From: Acholoe squamosa
Taxonomy: Eukaryota > Annelida > Polychaeta > Phyllodocida > Polynoidae
Length of the DNA stretch: 64,000 nucleotides
Assembly: GCA_949317995.1 (NCBI GenBank)
Contig: OX439046.1
Location: 78,216,570 to 78,280,569 of the forward strand
Direction of reading: 5' to 3'
The translations under genes and the position numbers were made by a program. The notes under the pieces were generated by a model, which saw only the letters and a program-made list of their open reading frames with translations, did not search any database and was not told where the DNA came from. Below, piece after piece: positions 35,357 to 45,483 of the stretch. The first letter of the stretch is position 1, and each line of letters starts with the position of its first letter.

Positions 35357-37981
35357 ATGGGGAGACTGAGAGTTACACCCATACTGCTAACTATGCTGTT
35401 ATTATATATTATAGAACCACTTACTGCAGGTTATACACTTGTGGTGAGACAAAACATAGGAGTAGTATTCAAACCTAGCCCTCAACCATTGGTCAATGGA
35501 CATACAACCACAACACTGTTGTTAGCTATCCCCTACAAGATACCTCGGGCACCCATTACCCAAGGATCCATAAGGGATAGAATACTCCAATTGACCACTC
35601 CTACTCTACAAGATCATACCTCTGGTCAAATTATCCAACAAGCCAAAGAGCTTGACACCTTGCTGGAAATTGCAGACAAGGAGATAAATGAAACATTAGC
35701 CTCCATCAAATTGTTCTTATCCAACCCCATAAACACATTGGACAAGGCCAAAAGAGAGGCCATACTGGGTTTTCTAGCACCCCTGTTTCGCGGTGTGCTA
35801 GGTCTAGCCACAGTAGAAGATGTAAACCAAGTAATGGGACAGCTCAAGAACATAGATGAAATACTAAGAAAATTTGCTTAACAAGATCAGGAAGCAGCTA
35901 GTCTCATTGAAAAGATCACAGACAGACAAGATAAGTTTGTTAAAGCATACATCCAAGATAAGAAGGTACTGGACAGCACAATCAACACCATAGGTGACAC
36001 CGTCAACCTATGGGCCTCTAACATGTCCAGGTCACTTGACTCATATTCAAGGCACGAGAAAACTCAAAGGGAAAAAATGCAAGTATTAAATGATGCATTA
36101 ATCATCATAGCAGCAAGAATGAATACAGTTCAATCACTGCAAAGAACGAATGCAGCCCTGAGGATGCTATCATCAGGAATCCTGACCCCTGATATAGTAC
36201 CACCCTCAGACCTTGCTAGATACTTAATTGACATTAATAACAAACTTAGGATTACACACCCTGGAGCACAAGTCGCAATTAATGACTTAGATTTCTATTA
36301 TTCACACAAGCTGACCTCATACACTTACTCAGCTCACCATATATATATTCATCTGGACATTATAATTCAATCTACCACCTCTACCTTCAAACTGTACCAA
36401 ATGATTACATCACCCATGCCTATAGACACACAGGAGACCCCCACCAGAGGAGTCACCAAATTACAAACCACAACCGAGTTTCTAGCAGTATCTTAAGACG
36501 AATCATTATTCATCGAATTGGACTCAGCAGATATGCAGGCATGTGAAGGTACTACAGTAAAGGTATGCAGAGATGTAAATGGTAGAATTTATAAACACAG
36601 GCCTACATGCCCTGTAGCCATTTTTACTAACCAGGCTCAACAGATTAAGGAACATTGCAAGTTTACAGTTTCACCACTGCAAACACCTACCACCCATGCT
36701 ATTTCCATTTCTGAAGATGAGTATCTGGTCACTACTAATGAACCCCATTACTTTATCAACTGCCATGGTAAAACATCTGAAACTCGAAAAGCGCAGTCCT
36801 ACTCAATCATAGGTGTACCCTGTGGGTGCACAATCAGTGTAGGAGAATTTTCTCTTCCAAACACAAGGTTGCCCTGTAACTCAACCTTATCATTTCATTA
36901 CATTCTCAAGACAATTAATTTACCATTCATGGCAGCACTTAACCAAATTTCTGAAACCAAACCAGATGAAAGAGAGAATCTTCCAAATTTCCCAGTAGTA
37001 AACCTTTCTAGAACCTTAGAAAAACTACAGGAAAATCCAATCATGGATGACATTACTCAACTAAATCTAGAGCCCTTTGCCAAAACATTATTAAAAGATG
37101 CCTCCAACCTTGATAAGGCAATGGAAACACGCTACGTAGAATCACACCTACGTCGAGTTACAGAGCATCCAATCTTCCAAAGCTTAGGACTCATCCTAGG
37201 GATATCAGCTCACATTTTTATAGTATACATACTACTCAAACTGTACAGACTAGGAGGGACTGTAGCCTACCTGCCTACAGCCAAAGCATTTAGACTAGTC
37301 ACCGAGCTGCCCCTACACAAATTGCTCCCAGATAAGAATCCTACCAAATTAACCCCTACAGAGGAAACCCACACCCCTTTCCTCACAGTTCAGGAAACTC
37401 ACACCCTGATAATTGCTATATTATTCACCCTGACCATCTACTCAGCCTACAGAATAATGAAGTACCTTAAGAAATTTGCACAGACACACTGTGGCAAGAA
37501 AAATGTGGCCAAGCCCACAAATCCCACAATATATTTTAAAATATATTGTGGAGACTCAAACTTCGCGCTACCCTTGAGGCCAATACCACATGAATTTGAT
37601 GAGATTAAATCAGCAGCTGCCCCTACCTATAAGGATATAGTGGTTAAAACCTTCCCACTACCTAAGGCTATATATACCTGGAATGGACCAGCAGTTATAA
37701 CAACACAGAGAGGAGAATTTGCTTATCACCTCCCTCAGGTGATACACCTACCTTGGCGCACTAGGTTCAGTACCATACCAGCCCTTAAAAACAAAGGACT
37801 GTACTACTCCATGCTTCTCCAGAATGATTGTGGCACCAGCCCGGTGACCATGACAGCACTGGAAAATACAACAGATATAATTATTGACGAACAACAGGAG
37901 GAGACCGCAAGGTCAAACATGCAGACTATTGCTAATTTTCTAAACCACCAGCCCTCCCCGGTGACTGTGGAAACAGCCTAG
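35357..37981 (+). pseudogene. Envelope-like gene of the inner element with two in-frame stops
   Basis: The start is the ATG at 35,357 in a strong context (accatgg). One frame runs to 37,981 (about 875 codons) with TAA at 35,879 and 36,494 and no frameshift. Features in order: a hydrophobic signal peptide; a KAKR furin-like site (35,744-35,755) followed by a Gly/Leu/Phe-rich stretch (GFLAPLFRGVLGLAT) resembling a fusion peptide; a helical region; a Cys-rich ectodomain (about 36,540-36,900); a membrane segment (LGLILGISAHIFIVYILL, about 37,185-37,240); and a second hydrophobic segment (about 37,405-37,460). A tail of about 170 residues follows. The layout recalls class I baculovirus-F-type envelopes of errantiviruses. 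Such proteins mediate membrane fusion; this copy is interrupted. Confidence 0.75.
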
Positions 37982-39364
37982 ACTGCCCACAGCCTAGACT
38001 GCCCCCAGTCCACCACCAGGAGACAACATATCAGAGACAGTATTCAGAACTTTTCGGACAATTTGCCGGCCCTGAAAAGGGCCTTTGGGATGGCGGGTTT
38101 TTACACCCTAGGTTTCAGTCAGTCGGGATTCTACCACAGAGCCTCGGGTTCAACACTGACGGAAGAGTGGGAGTCCGATCCATACATGTGTCCGTGGTCA
38201 TGATCCCACTCAACGAGTCGGGCCTCCATCGATCCCAGTCCGTACTCAGCTGCCATAGATGGGTCCCCGGATGCCGCAAGATCAATGAAGGAGACTGCCA
38301 ACAAATAGTCCCACAACACTCGCTCCCGCGGCCCGAAGTTAGAGTCCATGGGCCAGAACCCTATATTACTCAAGGCCCTGGCCAAAAGGGCCACAGTGGC
38401 CCCCCGACTAAGGCTGAACCCAAAAAGTAGTGGCAGGAGTACATGTCAACCAGCACATCTCTCTGTAATTTTTCACTATATAGCCATAGTGTATGGTCTG
38501 GTTGGCCTCCACCAGGGCCCTAGCCGGACTCCCCACCACCATCACCTGGGAGACAGGCAATTCAAGGATAGCTTGAAAGTGAGCCATGATGTTGCAGCAA
38601 AGGTTTCCAGTGAGGAACTGATACTCCAATACCAGCCACCCACTCCTTAAATGGACACACACACACCCCTCCCCCCAGCCTGAACTGTCCACTGACACCA
38701 AGCTAGGCACTGCCACAGACACATGCCAAAATCTGGCACCTAACACCTCAAGTGCCACCACTGCATGAGCACATCAGGGAGGAGATTCACATCTCATTCC
38801 TGACACACCTCCACTGTCAATGAAATTATCAATGTATTGAAAAAAAAAATTTTGATTTAGAAAAATATACACAGCCACTTGTTGATGTATAATATGAAAA
38901 TCTATGGTATTCTCACAAAATCGATGATTAATGCGCGCATATACGCGCAAATTGCAAATTGTAAATTGTACAAATCTAACATTAATATATATGAATGCAG
39001 GTAGATAACTAAGACAGTTCTTGTACCCACTAGCACTTGTATACTATACCAAGGTTTACTTAAGGTAACACACTTTAGGTATCCAAGAAAATTGTTGGAA
39101 AAATGAATGAAAAAAAAAAATTGTTGAGAAAAATTGTTGACATGAAAAATGTTTACTTAAGATACTCACCAAATAATCTCTTTCAGGGATACATACTCAA
39201 AAAAAAAAAGCTAGGGAAAAGTCAATTAAAAGCAGCGGCCCACTGCCGAAATTGCCAATTAATACACCCATATAGCAAAATCACAGAGTAACTCAGAGAC
39301 AAACGAGCCTATTGTACATGAAGTACCTTGTTTTTCCGGTCCTCGGAAAAATTTGTCTCAAATC
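37982..39364 (+). other. 3' non-coding region of the inner element, first part
   Basis: About 1.4 kb after env. Frames of 87-117 codons occur on both strands but share no domain and overlap each other. No function was assigned. It could hold regulatory or packaging signals, or captured host DNA. Confidence 0.45.
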
Positions 39365-40145
39365 CCAAAAATTGTATAGTGTAAACTAGATTGTACGTTT
39401 GAACCCAATTTGCACACTAAAATTGTATGTTTGCACACCAGATTGTACGTTTGTACCCAATTTGCACACTAAAAATTGTATGTTTGCACACCAGATTGTA
39501 CGTTTGTACCCAATTTGCACACTAAAATTGTATGTTTACACACTAGATCGTACGCTTGTACACAATTTGCACACTAAAATGTATGTTGCACATTATACTG
39601 TACGTTTATACCCAATTCATACACTAAATTGGATTTTTACAAAAATCAAGATTTTCATGTGTAACCAAACTGTACGCAAAATTATATATGTGCATACAAA
39701 AATTATCAATTGAACGCAAAATTGTATATTTGCATACAAAAATTATCAATTGAATGCAAAATTGTATATTGGCATACTAAAATTGTGAATTGAACGCGAA
39801 ATTGTATATTTGCATACTAAAATTGCCAAATGAACGCGAAAACTATATATTTGCATACTAAAATTGTCAATTGAACGCAATTACACGTGAAATTGTAAAT
39901 TTGCACACTAAAATTGTCATTTATGTTCAATTTGCACGCTAAATTGAACATTGAATGCCAAAATTGCACGCTATTTGCCAAATTGCATGTTGTACATAAA
40001 ATTGGAAAATTGTACCCAAAATTGATGATACATAAGCAAATGCACCCATGTATGGTAAGATATAGAATTACGGAAATGTACTTATACCCAGGAGAAAATT
40101 GTTTATATAAACTGACAAAGCTCTACCACAAAAATTGCATTTGAA
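39365..40145 (+). repeat. Degenerate AT-rich tandem repeats in the inner element
   Basis: The first part repeats ttgcacactaaaattgtatg with gtacgtttgtacccaa at about 52-bp spacing. The second repeats tgcatactaaaattgtcaat plus tgaacgcaaaattgtatatt at about 40-bp spacing. The same words (aaattgta, tgcacac) run through both, suggesting one diverging family. The 104-codon frame at 39,399-39,713 follows the repeat and is not considered a gene. Confidence 0.8.
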
Positions 40146-40256
40146 GCACTCCCCATCACTTCAAATCCTCTTACAAACAGTATATAACTCCAAATAAGGT
40201 AAAAATATGTATATTGTACATTCCCTCAGCGAAATGACGGAGTTTCGCATTCTCTC

Positions 40257-40269
40257 GGGGGAGACGGAG
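40257..40269 (+). other. Polypurine tract of the inner element
   Basis: The tract gggggagacggag lies seven bases before the 3' LTR, the expected site for plus-strand priming. A short inverted pair gcgaaa...tttcgc lies just upstream (40,229-40,248). Confidence 0.7.
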
Positions 40270-40276
40270 TATTCTA

Positions 40277-41591
40277 TCATATACCATTTTATTATTCCAT
40301 AAATTGTAACATATTACTGTATTAATCAAAGAATATCTAAGAAATTAATACATTGTACTTCTATGTGAGCGTTCATGCCCCACTGCACACCAGCTAGGGG
40401 AAGGATACATAGGTTACAACATCAAAGGGTCCGACCTAATGGTTCACTGCACAATATAATAAACCTGAGGGCCTCAGTGTGCGACCTCATGGTTCAGTGC
40501 ACAAACTAATAACTTGTAAGTGAATGCAACCGGCCGTCACAGGTGCCTTGGCACCGCAGACGCCGTCATGAGTGTCTGAGCACTCTAATAACTGAACAAT
40601 GGGTTACATAAGCACGACGCCATAACCGTCCGGTCGCTCTAGCGTCGCTCCTGAGCAACCTAGGTCAAATATCAAAGCATTTATGGAAAGCCAAAAAGAA
40701 GACGGTCAAAATGAGCCTAAGATCAAGGCAGAACTTCTATTATTAAGGAAGTTACGCCATGGAGACGGATTCGACCTCCGAATGCACTACAGACAAACTA
40801 GCGCGAGTTACGCACCTATCAAGCAAGCATTATAAACTTGGCATATTCAACTCTGCGCATGCCCAAAATGGCGGTTATAACGGCGTAAACTTCCGAGATA
40901 TGGGGGTTTGAAGTCACAGAACCGACCAAGACAATGGGGGACGCAGCGGCGTCCATGGGGGTCCTTTGTGCACCCAGTGACACATGAAAGACTCCCCTCA
41001 AACAATTGCAGAGTTAGGCAGATGCCACTGGCCCCAGTCAGTCTGAGGTGCAATGCCAAGATTTGCTACAAATAGCCTGGCTGCACCTCCTAGAAAGCAG
41101 AACACCAAGAACCACTCCAGAGGTAACATCTCCAGTCATCTCCTGCTACCTGCTATACCACTGCACTATGGTGAAACTATGCCAGACAGGCATTGGTTTC
41201 CATCATTAGTGGCCAGAGGGTATCTTCCTCCAGACATCCACCAGAGGGTAAAGTTATTCATTATTACATTATTCCTCTAAGCAGCAGGTCAGGAGCTAGG
41301 TGTGGGAACCCACCTAGAACTATGCTGGACATTGTATTATTATTACCTCACAGGTGGAGTGGAACAGAACATTATACTTTATAAACTACTGTATATTTAC
41401 TGTATGTACAAATTACCTACATACTAACTACTGTGTGATTGATATTTCTTACATGTTGCCTAAAGCTGAATAAACCAGTGATAACTGGAAATAACACTAT
41501 TTATAAGAGCCTGTTGGATTTACACTATATACCACTAGTCATATGATTTTCTCATATGACAACTTGATCATGCATAATTACTAGTATGACA
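40277..41591 (+). repeat. 3' LTR of the inner element
   Basis: 1,315 bp, matching 25,356-26,671 with about 22 substitutions and one 1-bp indel. AATAAA is at 41,469-41,474. It ends tatgaca, followed by the target duplication agtata (41,592-41,597) and the resumption of the outer element's gag. Confidence 0.95.
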
Positions 41592-42541
41592 AGTATATCT
41601 AACTGTGTTACAGAAGCACTTGTGTCTGTTTCGAAAGATGTGTCTTTCCCCACAACAGGGTCTACTTTATCGATCTGACCATTACTCTCTATTCCAGACA
41701 CGTATGTGTCGAGGGTCATCTTTCGCTTCGTCAGGTTGGCTATTTCAAGGCAAAGCTCTTGTTGCTTCAGGAACAAGTCCTGATTGCTGTCTTTAATGGA
41801 TTCCATCACATCCTCATTATTCAATATGCATTGATCCCGAATCTCTAGCAACTTATTTGCTTTGTACTTGTATTGCTCCATCTCGGCCTTTTTTTGCTCG
41901 GCCTCTTTCTTTAGTTCAAGATTCCTGATGGTGGAGCTAGCTTCCTGTTCCTGCAGGTAAACTTCTTTTCTAAGCTTCTCGTTCTCCCACTCAGCCTTAG
42001 CGAGTTCTATATTCCTTTGCATGACAGATGCCTGGTGTTCGAGGTCGCGATTGGCTTTCTCTTTCAATTCGGCTTTTTCCTCGAGTTCTTTCATGTCGTT
42101 CAACATTCGTTCTTTCTCTGTCTGATACAAGTAACATTGTTTATCCAGGTTTCTAAGCCTCAGAACTTTTTGTTCGGAGTCTTCTAGCTTTGGTAACCCT
42201 TGATGTAGGCGAACTCTATTCATGGCGTCGAAACACAGCTTGGCCTGCTCACGCAAGTACTCTGCTGCCGACTCAGTAACTCTCTTCGAACCTCCTATGT
42301 CGAATACTGAGACGTCTACGTCGTCTAGGGATCAGCGAGGACTTGTTGTTTTCGTTTCTGCTCGAGCTGAGGCTGCTCGTTGACCATCGAGGGTCATCAT
42401 CGTAATTGGTGGCGGTGTCCCTGTGGACTCGGTGCTTAGTCTATAAGTATAGTTCGTGGCTGGAGTGGGCATCTCCTCTAATCCGAGATTTCGGACTACC
42501 CTCTCCACTTTGGGTCCAGCTATAGAGGTGTATCCTCTCAT
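41592..42541 (-). pseudogene. gag of the outer element, N-terminal portion
   Basis: The first ATG in the frame is at 42,541; the frame is open back to a TAG near 42,655. An in-frame TGA lies at 42,332-42,334. From 42,256 a long charged coiled coil follows (LNDMKELEEKAELKEKAN and on), unusual for Gag amino ends but known as an assembly region in some. The coding frame enters the inserted element at 41,591 and, after the 16.2-kb insertion, continues in the same frame at 25,355. The insertion therefore split one gene. Confidence 0.85.
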
Positions 42542-42670
42542 CTGTGTTCTGTTAAAGTCTTTAGCATGAGCAGTGTCATTCGGCGTGGATCCCGAGATGT
42601 TAAATGCTTCATCTCGAGATCCTTCGTGCTCGTGTTCGGCCTCCAGGGCCGCGCACTAACACCAAAGACT

Positions 42671-42683
42671 GGTCACGGCACCA
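42671..42683 (-). promoter_or_regulatory. Primer-binding site of the outer element, tRNA-His type
   Basis: On the plus strand the sequence ggtcacggcacca sits one base inside the 5' LTR, so the element's RNA strand reads tggtgccgtgacc. Animal tRNA-His ends in GTCACGGCA plus CCA, a match over 12 bases. The tRNA sequence is recalled from general knowledge; a tRNA-His set of the host would confirm it. Confidence 0.8.
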
Positions 42684-42684
42684 G

Positions 42685-43040
42685 TGTAGTGGTTCGGATT
42701 AAGGTCTCGACTAGTTCGAAGTGAAAACCAGACAAGGTATCTCGGGTTAGTGCAACCGGCACGTATTTATTGCGGTATATGTTTTATATCCACCTCGAAG
42801 TGTGCTGCTTAGCTATGTGCAAGCTCAGGTGAAAGTGGTCCGACTCCGTTGGCAGGCAGAGCCAGACTAACGCCTTCCCCGGACCCAGGTAGGAGCTGGA
42901 GCGAGGCGAACAGTGCTGCCACCACCCCGCAGAGACCAGGGTCGAGGAGACCTCTAGTGACTACCGGTGATGGGCGCATCGTTCGAAACGCCCTCTCGAG
43001 GGAGACGCTCACACTATATCACGATCTACGAACCCCTACA
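42685..43040 (-). repeat. 5' LTR of the outer element
   Basis: 356 bp, TGTAG...CTACA, adjoining the primer site on its inner side and the catg target copy (43,041-43,044) on its outer side. Seven substitutions separate it from the 3' LTR. Confidence 0.97.
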
Positions 43041-43565
43041 CATGAAATGTTATTAAGGTTGACCTATTATTATGTATGGTAGTTTCTTTGTATGGTTAGG
43101 TCAATACAACATTTTTGAAATGATGACATAGCCATTAACTGTAAACATGACTGAAAAAATGGCCAAATAAATTTTAAAGTTGTTCCGTCTAAAAAAAAAC
43201 AACGATTATTAGGTATGTCCTTTGAATGAAAGAAGATTCTTTTAAACGTATGGATAAACCCCAAGGTCCTGTTTTTAACACCAGGTTAAAATGGTATTTA
43301 GAATTGAAAATCCAATCTACATTTCGATGCCTCAAAGGCTGAAATCTATTAGCGCAGGTGAACTAAAACGCACCACTACAGTATATGTCCTAATGTCCAT
43401 CTTGTAGTGGCACGTTGTCCTCCCCTGCTGGTTTGCATACTGCATGTCATTTCTGAAGTTGTATATTGTACATACTACAGGGGTAATCCCTAAAACTGGC
43501 CAAGGAGCCAATGGTCCATTATTCTTGGTCTGGGCCAGCAGCAATCTCAAAAATAGGCTTTCTAT
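43041..43565. other. Non-coding spacer
   Basis: About 520 bp between the outer LTR and the MITE; nothing recognised beyond the target duplication. Confidence 0.5.
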
Positions 43566-44185
43566 AGGCCAAATCCCACCACGTGAAAAATGGGTCTGAA
43601 ATGTCTGTGATTCTGGATATCGGCAAAATTGGAGTCTTGCCAATTTCCTAAATCACAAGGGTACTCCCTGCACTTCTTACCACTCCAAATCCGACTATAG
43701 CGATAGTAGCAGGGGAATCTCTGTGATTTTCATTACTGCACAGATGAGTTGCTAGAATGATTCACAGAGATAGAGTATTTGATATTAAAATCACATGACT
43801 ATTTTCTGTGGTTTGCAATGGTCTCCTGCATAGCATAAACAAATGTAGCTTGCATAAATCACAAGCAGACCCCCATTATGACTGTAGTATGTGGAACTTG
43901 GCTCCTGATTTATCAGAGACACACCTCTTCTGATTTCCTAGAAACTGTTGTTTTCCTCTAAATCACAGGGATTTTGAGTCTATCACAGAGATTTCAAGCC
44001 CTTTGTGAAGAAAATATCAAAAACTTTGGATGTACTATACTCTCTAAATACCAGCACTTTGACAGGGATTCTTAGCCTTTATAGGTCTCCCCTAGACGAT
44101 ATTACCACCCCAATATCGGCTTAGCACCCACATATCCGATTTCACAATGATTTCCCGACCATTTTCACATTGTGGGATTTGGCCT
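43566..44185 (-). mobile_element. MITE, copy 2 (PIF/Harbinger-like), inverted relative to copy 1
   Basis: 620 bp with the same ends (aggccaaatccca / tgggatttggcct), flanked by TAT at 43,563-43,565 and 44,186-44,188. Its sequence is the reverse complement of 13,439-14,024 with indels and roughly 90% identity by eye. It has no coding capacity. Confidence 0.85.
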
Positions 44186-44519
44186 TATGGGCCCAAGTGG
44201 TCCACAGAAGAGCTGTAAGCTTGCAGTAGAAAAGCTCAACATAAATGATTCAGGATGAAGAGGGTTCAGACCCCCTGTAACCACTTCAGCAAGGGTAAAG
44301 GCTGGGTAGTTGAACGAGGTGCTCAGGGATGTTGAAACATGTAGCTGCATGTATGAAACCCACAATATCAGCACAAGGTATGATGTTATCATTGTACAGT
44401 AATGTGTCATGACTTACACAATATTCAATAATGCAGTAGTTGGCTCTTAAAGTGTTCGTAACCTGGAGGCAGCGTACCCCGCATACAGACACAGCCAACA
44501 GTGCACATCAAGATGACCA
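44186..44519. other. Non-coding DNA, no feature seen
   Basis: Frames of 70-81 codons on the minus strand lack any domain. Confidence 0.45.
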
Positions 44520-44841
44520 AGTTTTCTCTTAATCCCTCACTTCCACCTGCGTCAGTGTGGCAGAGTAGGCCTTGGTAATGCTGCTATTGGGTTCCTTTAC
44601 AATGCCGTCTTTGTAACAGCTAGTACTGGTGCCGGTATCCTGGGGTACCTGGTACAACAGGCAATGTTAACAATGCCATGTCGTAACAGCTACTGGTCCC
44701 GATATCCTGGGAAACCTGGTCCAATAGGCACTTGTCACAATGCCATGTTGTAACAGCTAGTACTGGTCCCGATATCCTGGGATACCTGGTACAACAGGCA
44801 ATGTTAACAATGCCATGTCGTAACAGCTACTGGTCCCGATA
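44520..44841 (+). repeat. Degenerate 65-75-bp repeat; part of a third copy of the duplicated region
   Basis: Units contain taacagctactggtcccgat and cctgggatacctggtacaac. Further units follow the inserted element (45,581-45,670), and one occurs at 48,860-48,925. The start (cccacttccacctg) matches 48,785, so this is a partial paralogue of the larger duplication. Confidence 0.75.
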
Positions 44842-45088
44842 TTAAGAGAGTAATGAATGGGCTATCGGGCACCGAGTGGCCGTAGGCCACGAGTTACGAT
44901 ATCCTACGATACACTGAACAAGGTGCCCGATAGCCCATTCCTTACTGTCTTTATTACACGATTAATCAATAAAAAATCAATAAATAATCAATAGAATATC
45001 AATAAAAACAAGTTGAAAACAAAAATCCTTCCCCGGGACTCGAAGCCAGCCATCGTCGCCCGGCAGCGGACAGCGACAGCGCACACGG

Positions 45089-45180
45089 CGAAAAAAAGAT
45101 GAACTCAGACTGGGATGCGATCTATGTACCTCTCACGGCTGAGCGCAATGTGCTAACCGCTAGACCACCGCGTCTCCTCC
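45089..45180 (-). ncRNA. tRNA-like Pol III unit, probably SINE-derived pseudogene
   Basis: On the minus strand an A-box-like tggtctagcggttag (45,153-45,167) is followed by a B-box-like gatcgcatccca (45,111-45,122) and then a T7 run (45,090-45,096) that could terminate Pol III. The anticodon and T stems do not pair properly, so it is not a working tRNA. A further B-box-like cttcgagtccc lies at 45,035-45,045 on the same strand. Confidence 0.5.
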
Positions 45181-45300
45181 TTCAGCGGCCGTGTCGGCTT
45201 GGCTAGGTTTGACAGTAGGGAACAAAAATATACGCCCGGACCGGGACTCGTTCCGCCTACCTCTACTATCTAACCAAGCAAACACATATCGTCTCTCGTC

Positions 45301-45375
45301 AGTCCCTGTGGCGCAGTGCACAGGGAGTTGGATTTGGAATCTGAGACTGCAGGTTTGATCCCTACCCTGGCCTGG
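45301..45375 (+). ncRNA. tRNA-derived SINE head
   Basis: A-box-like tggcgcagtgc (45,309-45,319) and B-box ggtttgatccc (45,352-45,362) are spaced as in a tRNA promoter. The cloverleaf is poor, so this is taken as the 5' part of a tRNA-derived SINE rather than a tRNA gene. Confidence 0.55.
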
Positions 45376-45410
45376 ACTATTTCGTGGGTTTTAACATGTG
45401 ACATATGACA

Positions 45411-45483
45411 TGTAAGGTGTGCTGATATCCATGGATATCAGGCACTAGTGCCTGTTATCCATGGATATCAGGCACACCTTACA
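45411..45483. repeat. 73-bp near-perfect palindrome
   Basis: The sequence from tgtaaggtgtgc to gcacaccttaca folds onto itself around cactagtg, with one base offset and one mismatch. The arms contain a second-order palindrome, gatatccatggatatc, twice. A further palindrome catgatgcatgcatcatg follows at 45,489-45,506. Confidence 0.9.

Larger units (their letters stand above)
25356..41591 (+). mobile_element. Inner env-bearing Ty3/Gypsy-type LTR retrotransposon, nested in the outer gag
   Basis: LTRs of 1,316 and 1,315 bp flank a 13.6-kb interior. The 6-bp target duplication agtata is at 25,350-25,355 and 41,592-41,597 (a 5-bp reading is also possible). The order is LTR, leader with minisatellite, gag, protease, RT-RNase H-integrase, env-like gene, long 3' region, purine tract, LTR. 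The 16.2-kb length is exceptional for Ty3/Gypsy. LTRs differ at about 22 positions plus one indel (1.7%, mostly transitions, by eye). The gag G-run frameshift, the SINE insertion and three in-frame stops show that this copy is defective. A second copy of the family begins at 61,688. Baculovirus-F-like envelopes are known from errantiviruses; similarity here is by motif layout only. Confidence 0.95.
14397..43040 (-). mobile_element. Outer Ty3/Gypsy-type LTR retrotransposon with a zinc-finger third ORF, interrupted by a nested element
   Basis: Direct 356-bp LTRs (14,397-14,752 and 42,685-43,040) begin TGTAG and end CTACA, and a 4-bp duplication catg flanks both. Read on the minus strand the order is 5' LTR, tRNA-His-type primer site, gag, protease, RT, RNase H, integrase, ORF3, purine tract, 3' LTR. 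The protease-RT-RNase H-integrase order is that of Ty3/Gypsy. Removing the guest at 25,356-41,591 and one target copy leaves about 12.4 kb, long for the group, mainly because of ORF3. Seven of 356 LTR positions differ (2.0%, by eye). Several stops and frameshifts make this copy defective. CGA and TCGA words are unusually common compared with the neighbouring element. Confidence 0.95.

Noticed and set aside
38131-38761. Possible extra gene downstream of env
   Set aside because: Overlapping frames on both strands of 87-117 codons, none with a domain or a clear start; more likely non-coding 3' region.
45080-45375. True tRNA genes
   Set aside because: A- and B-like boxes exist, but anticodon and T stems do not pair, so functional tRNAs are not supported.
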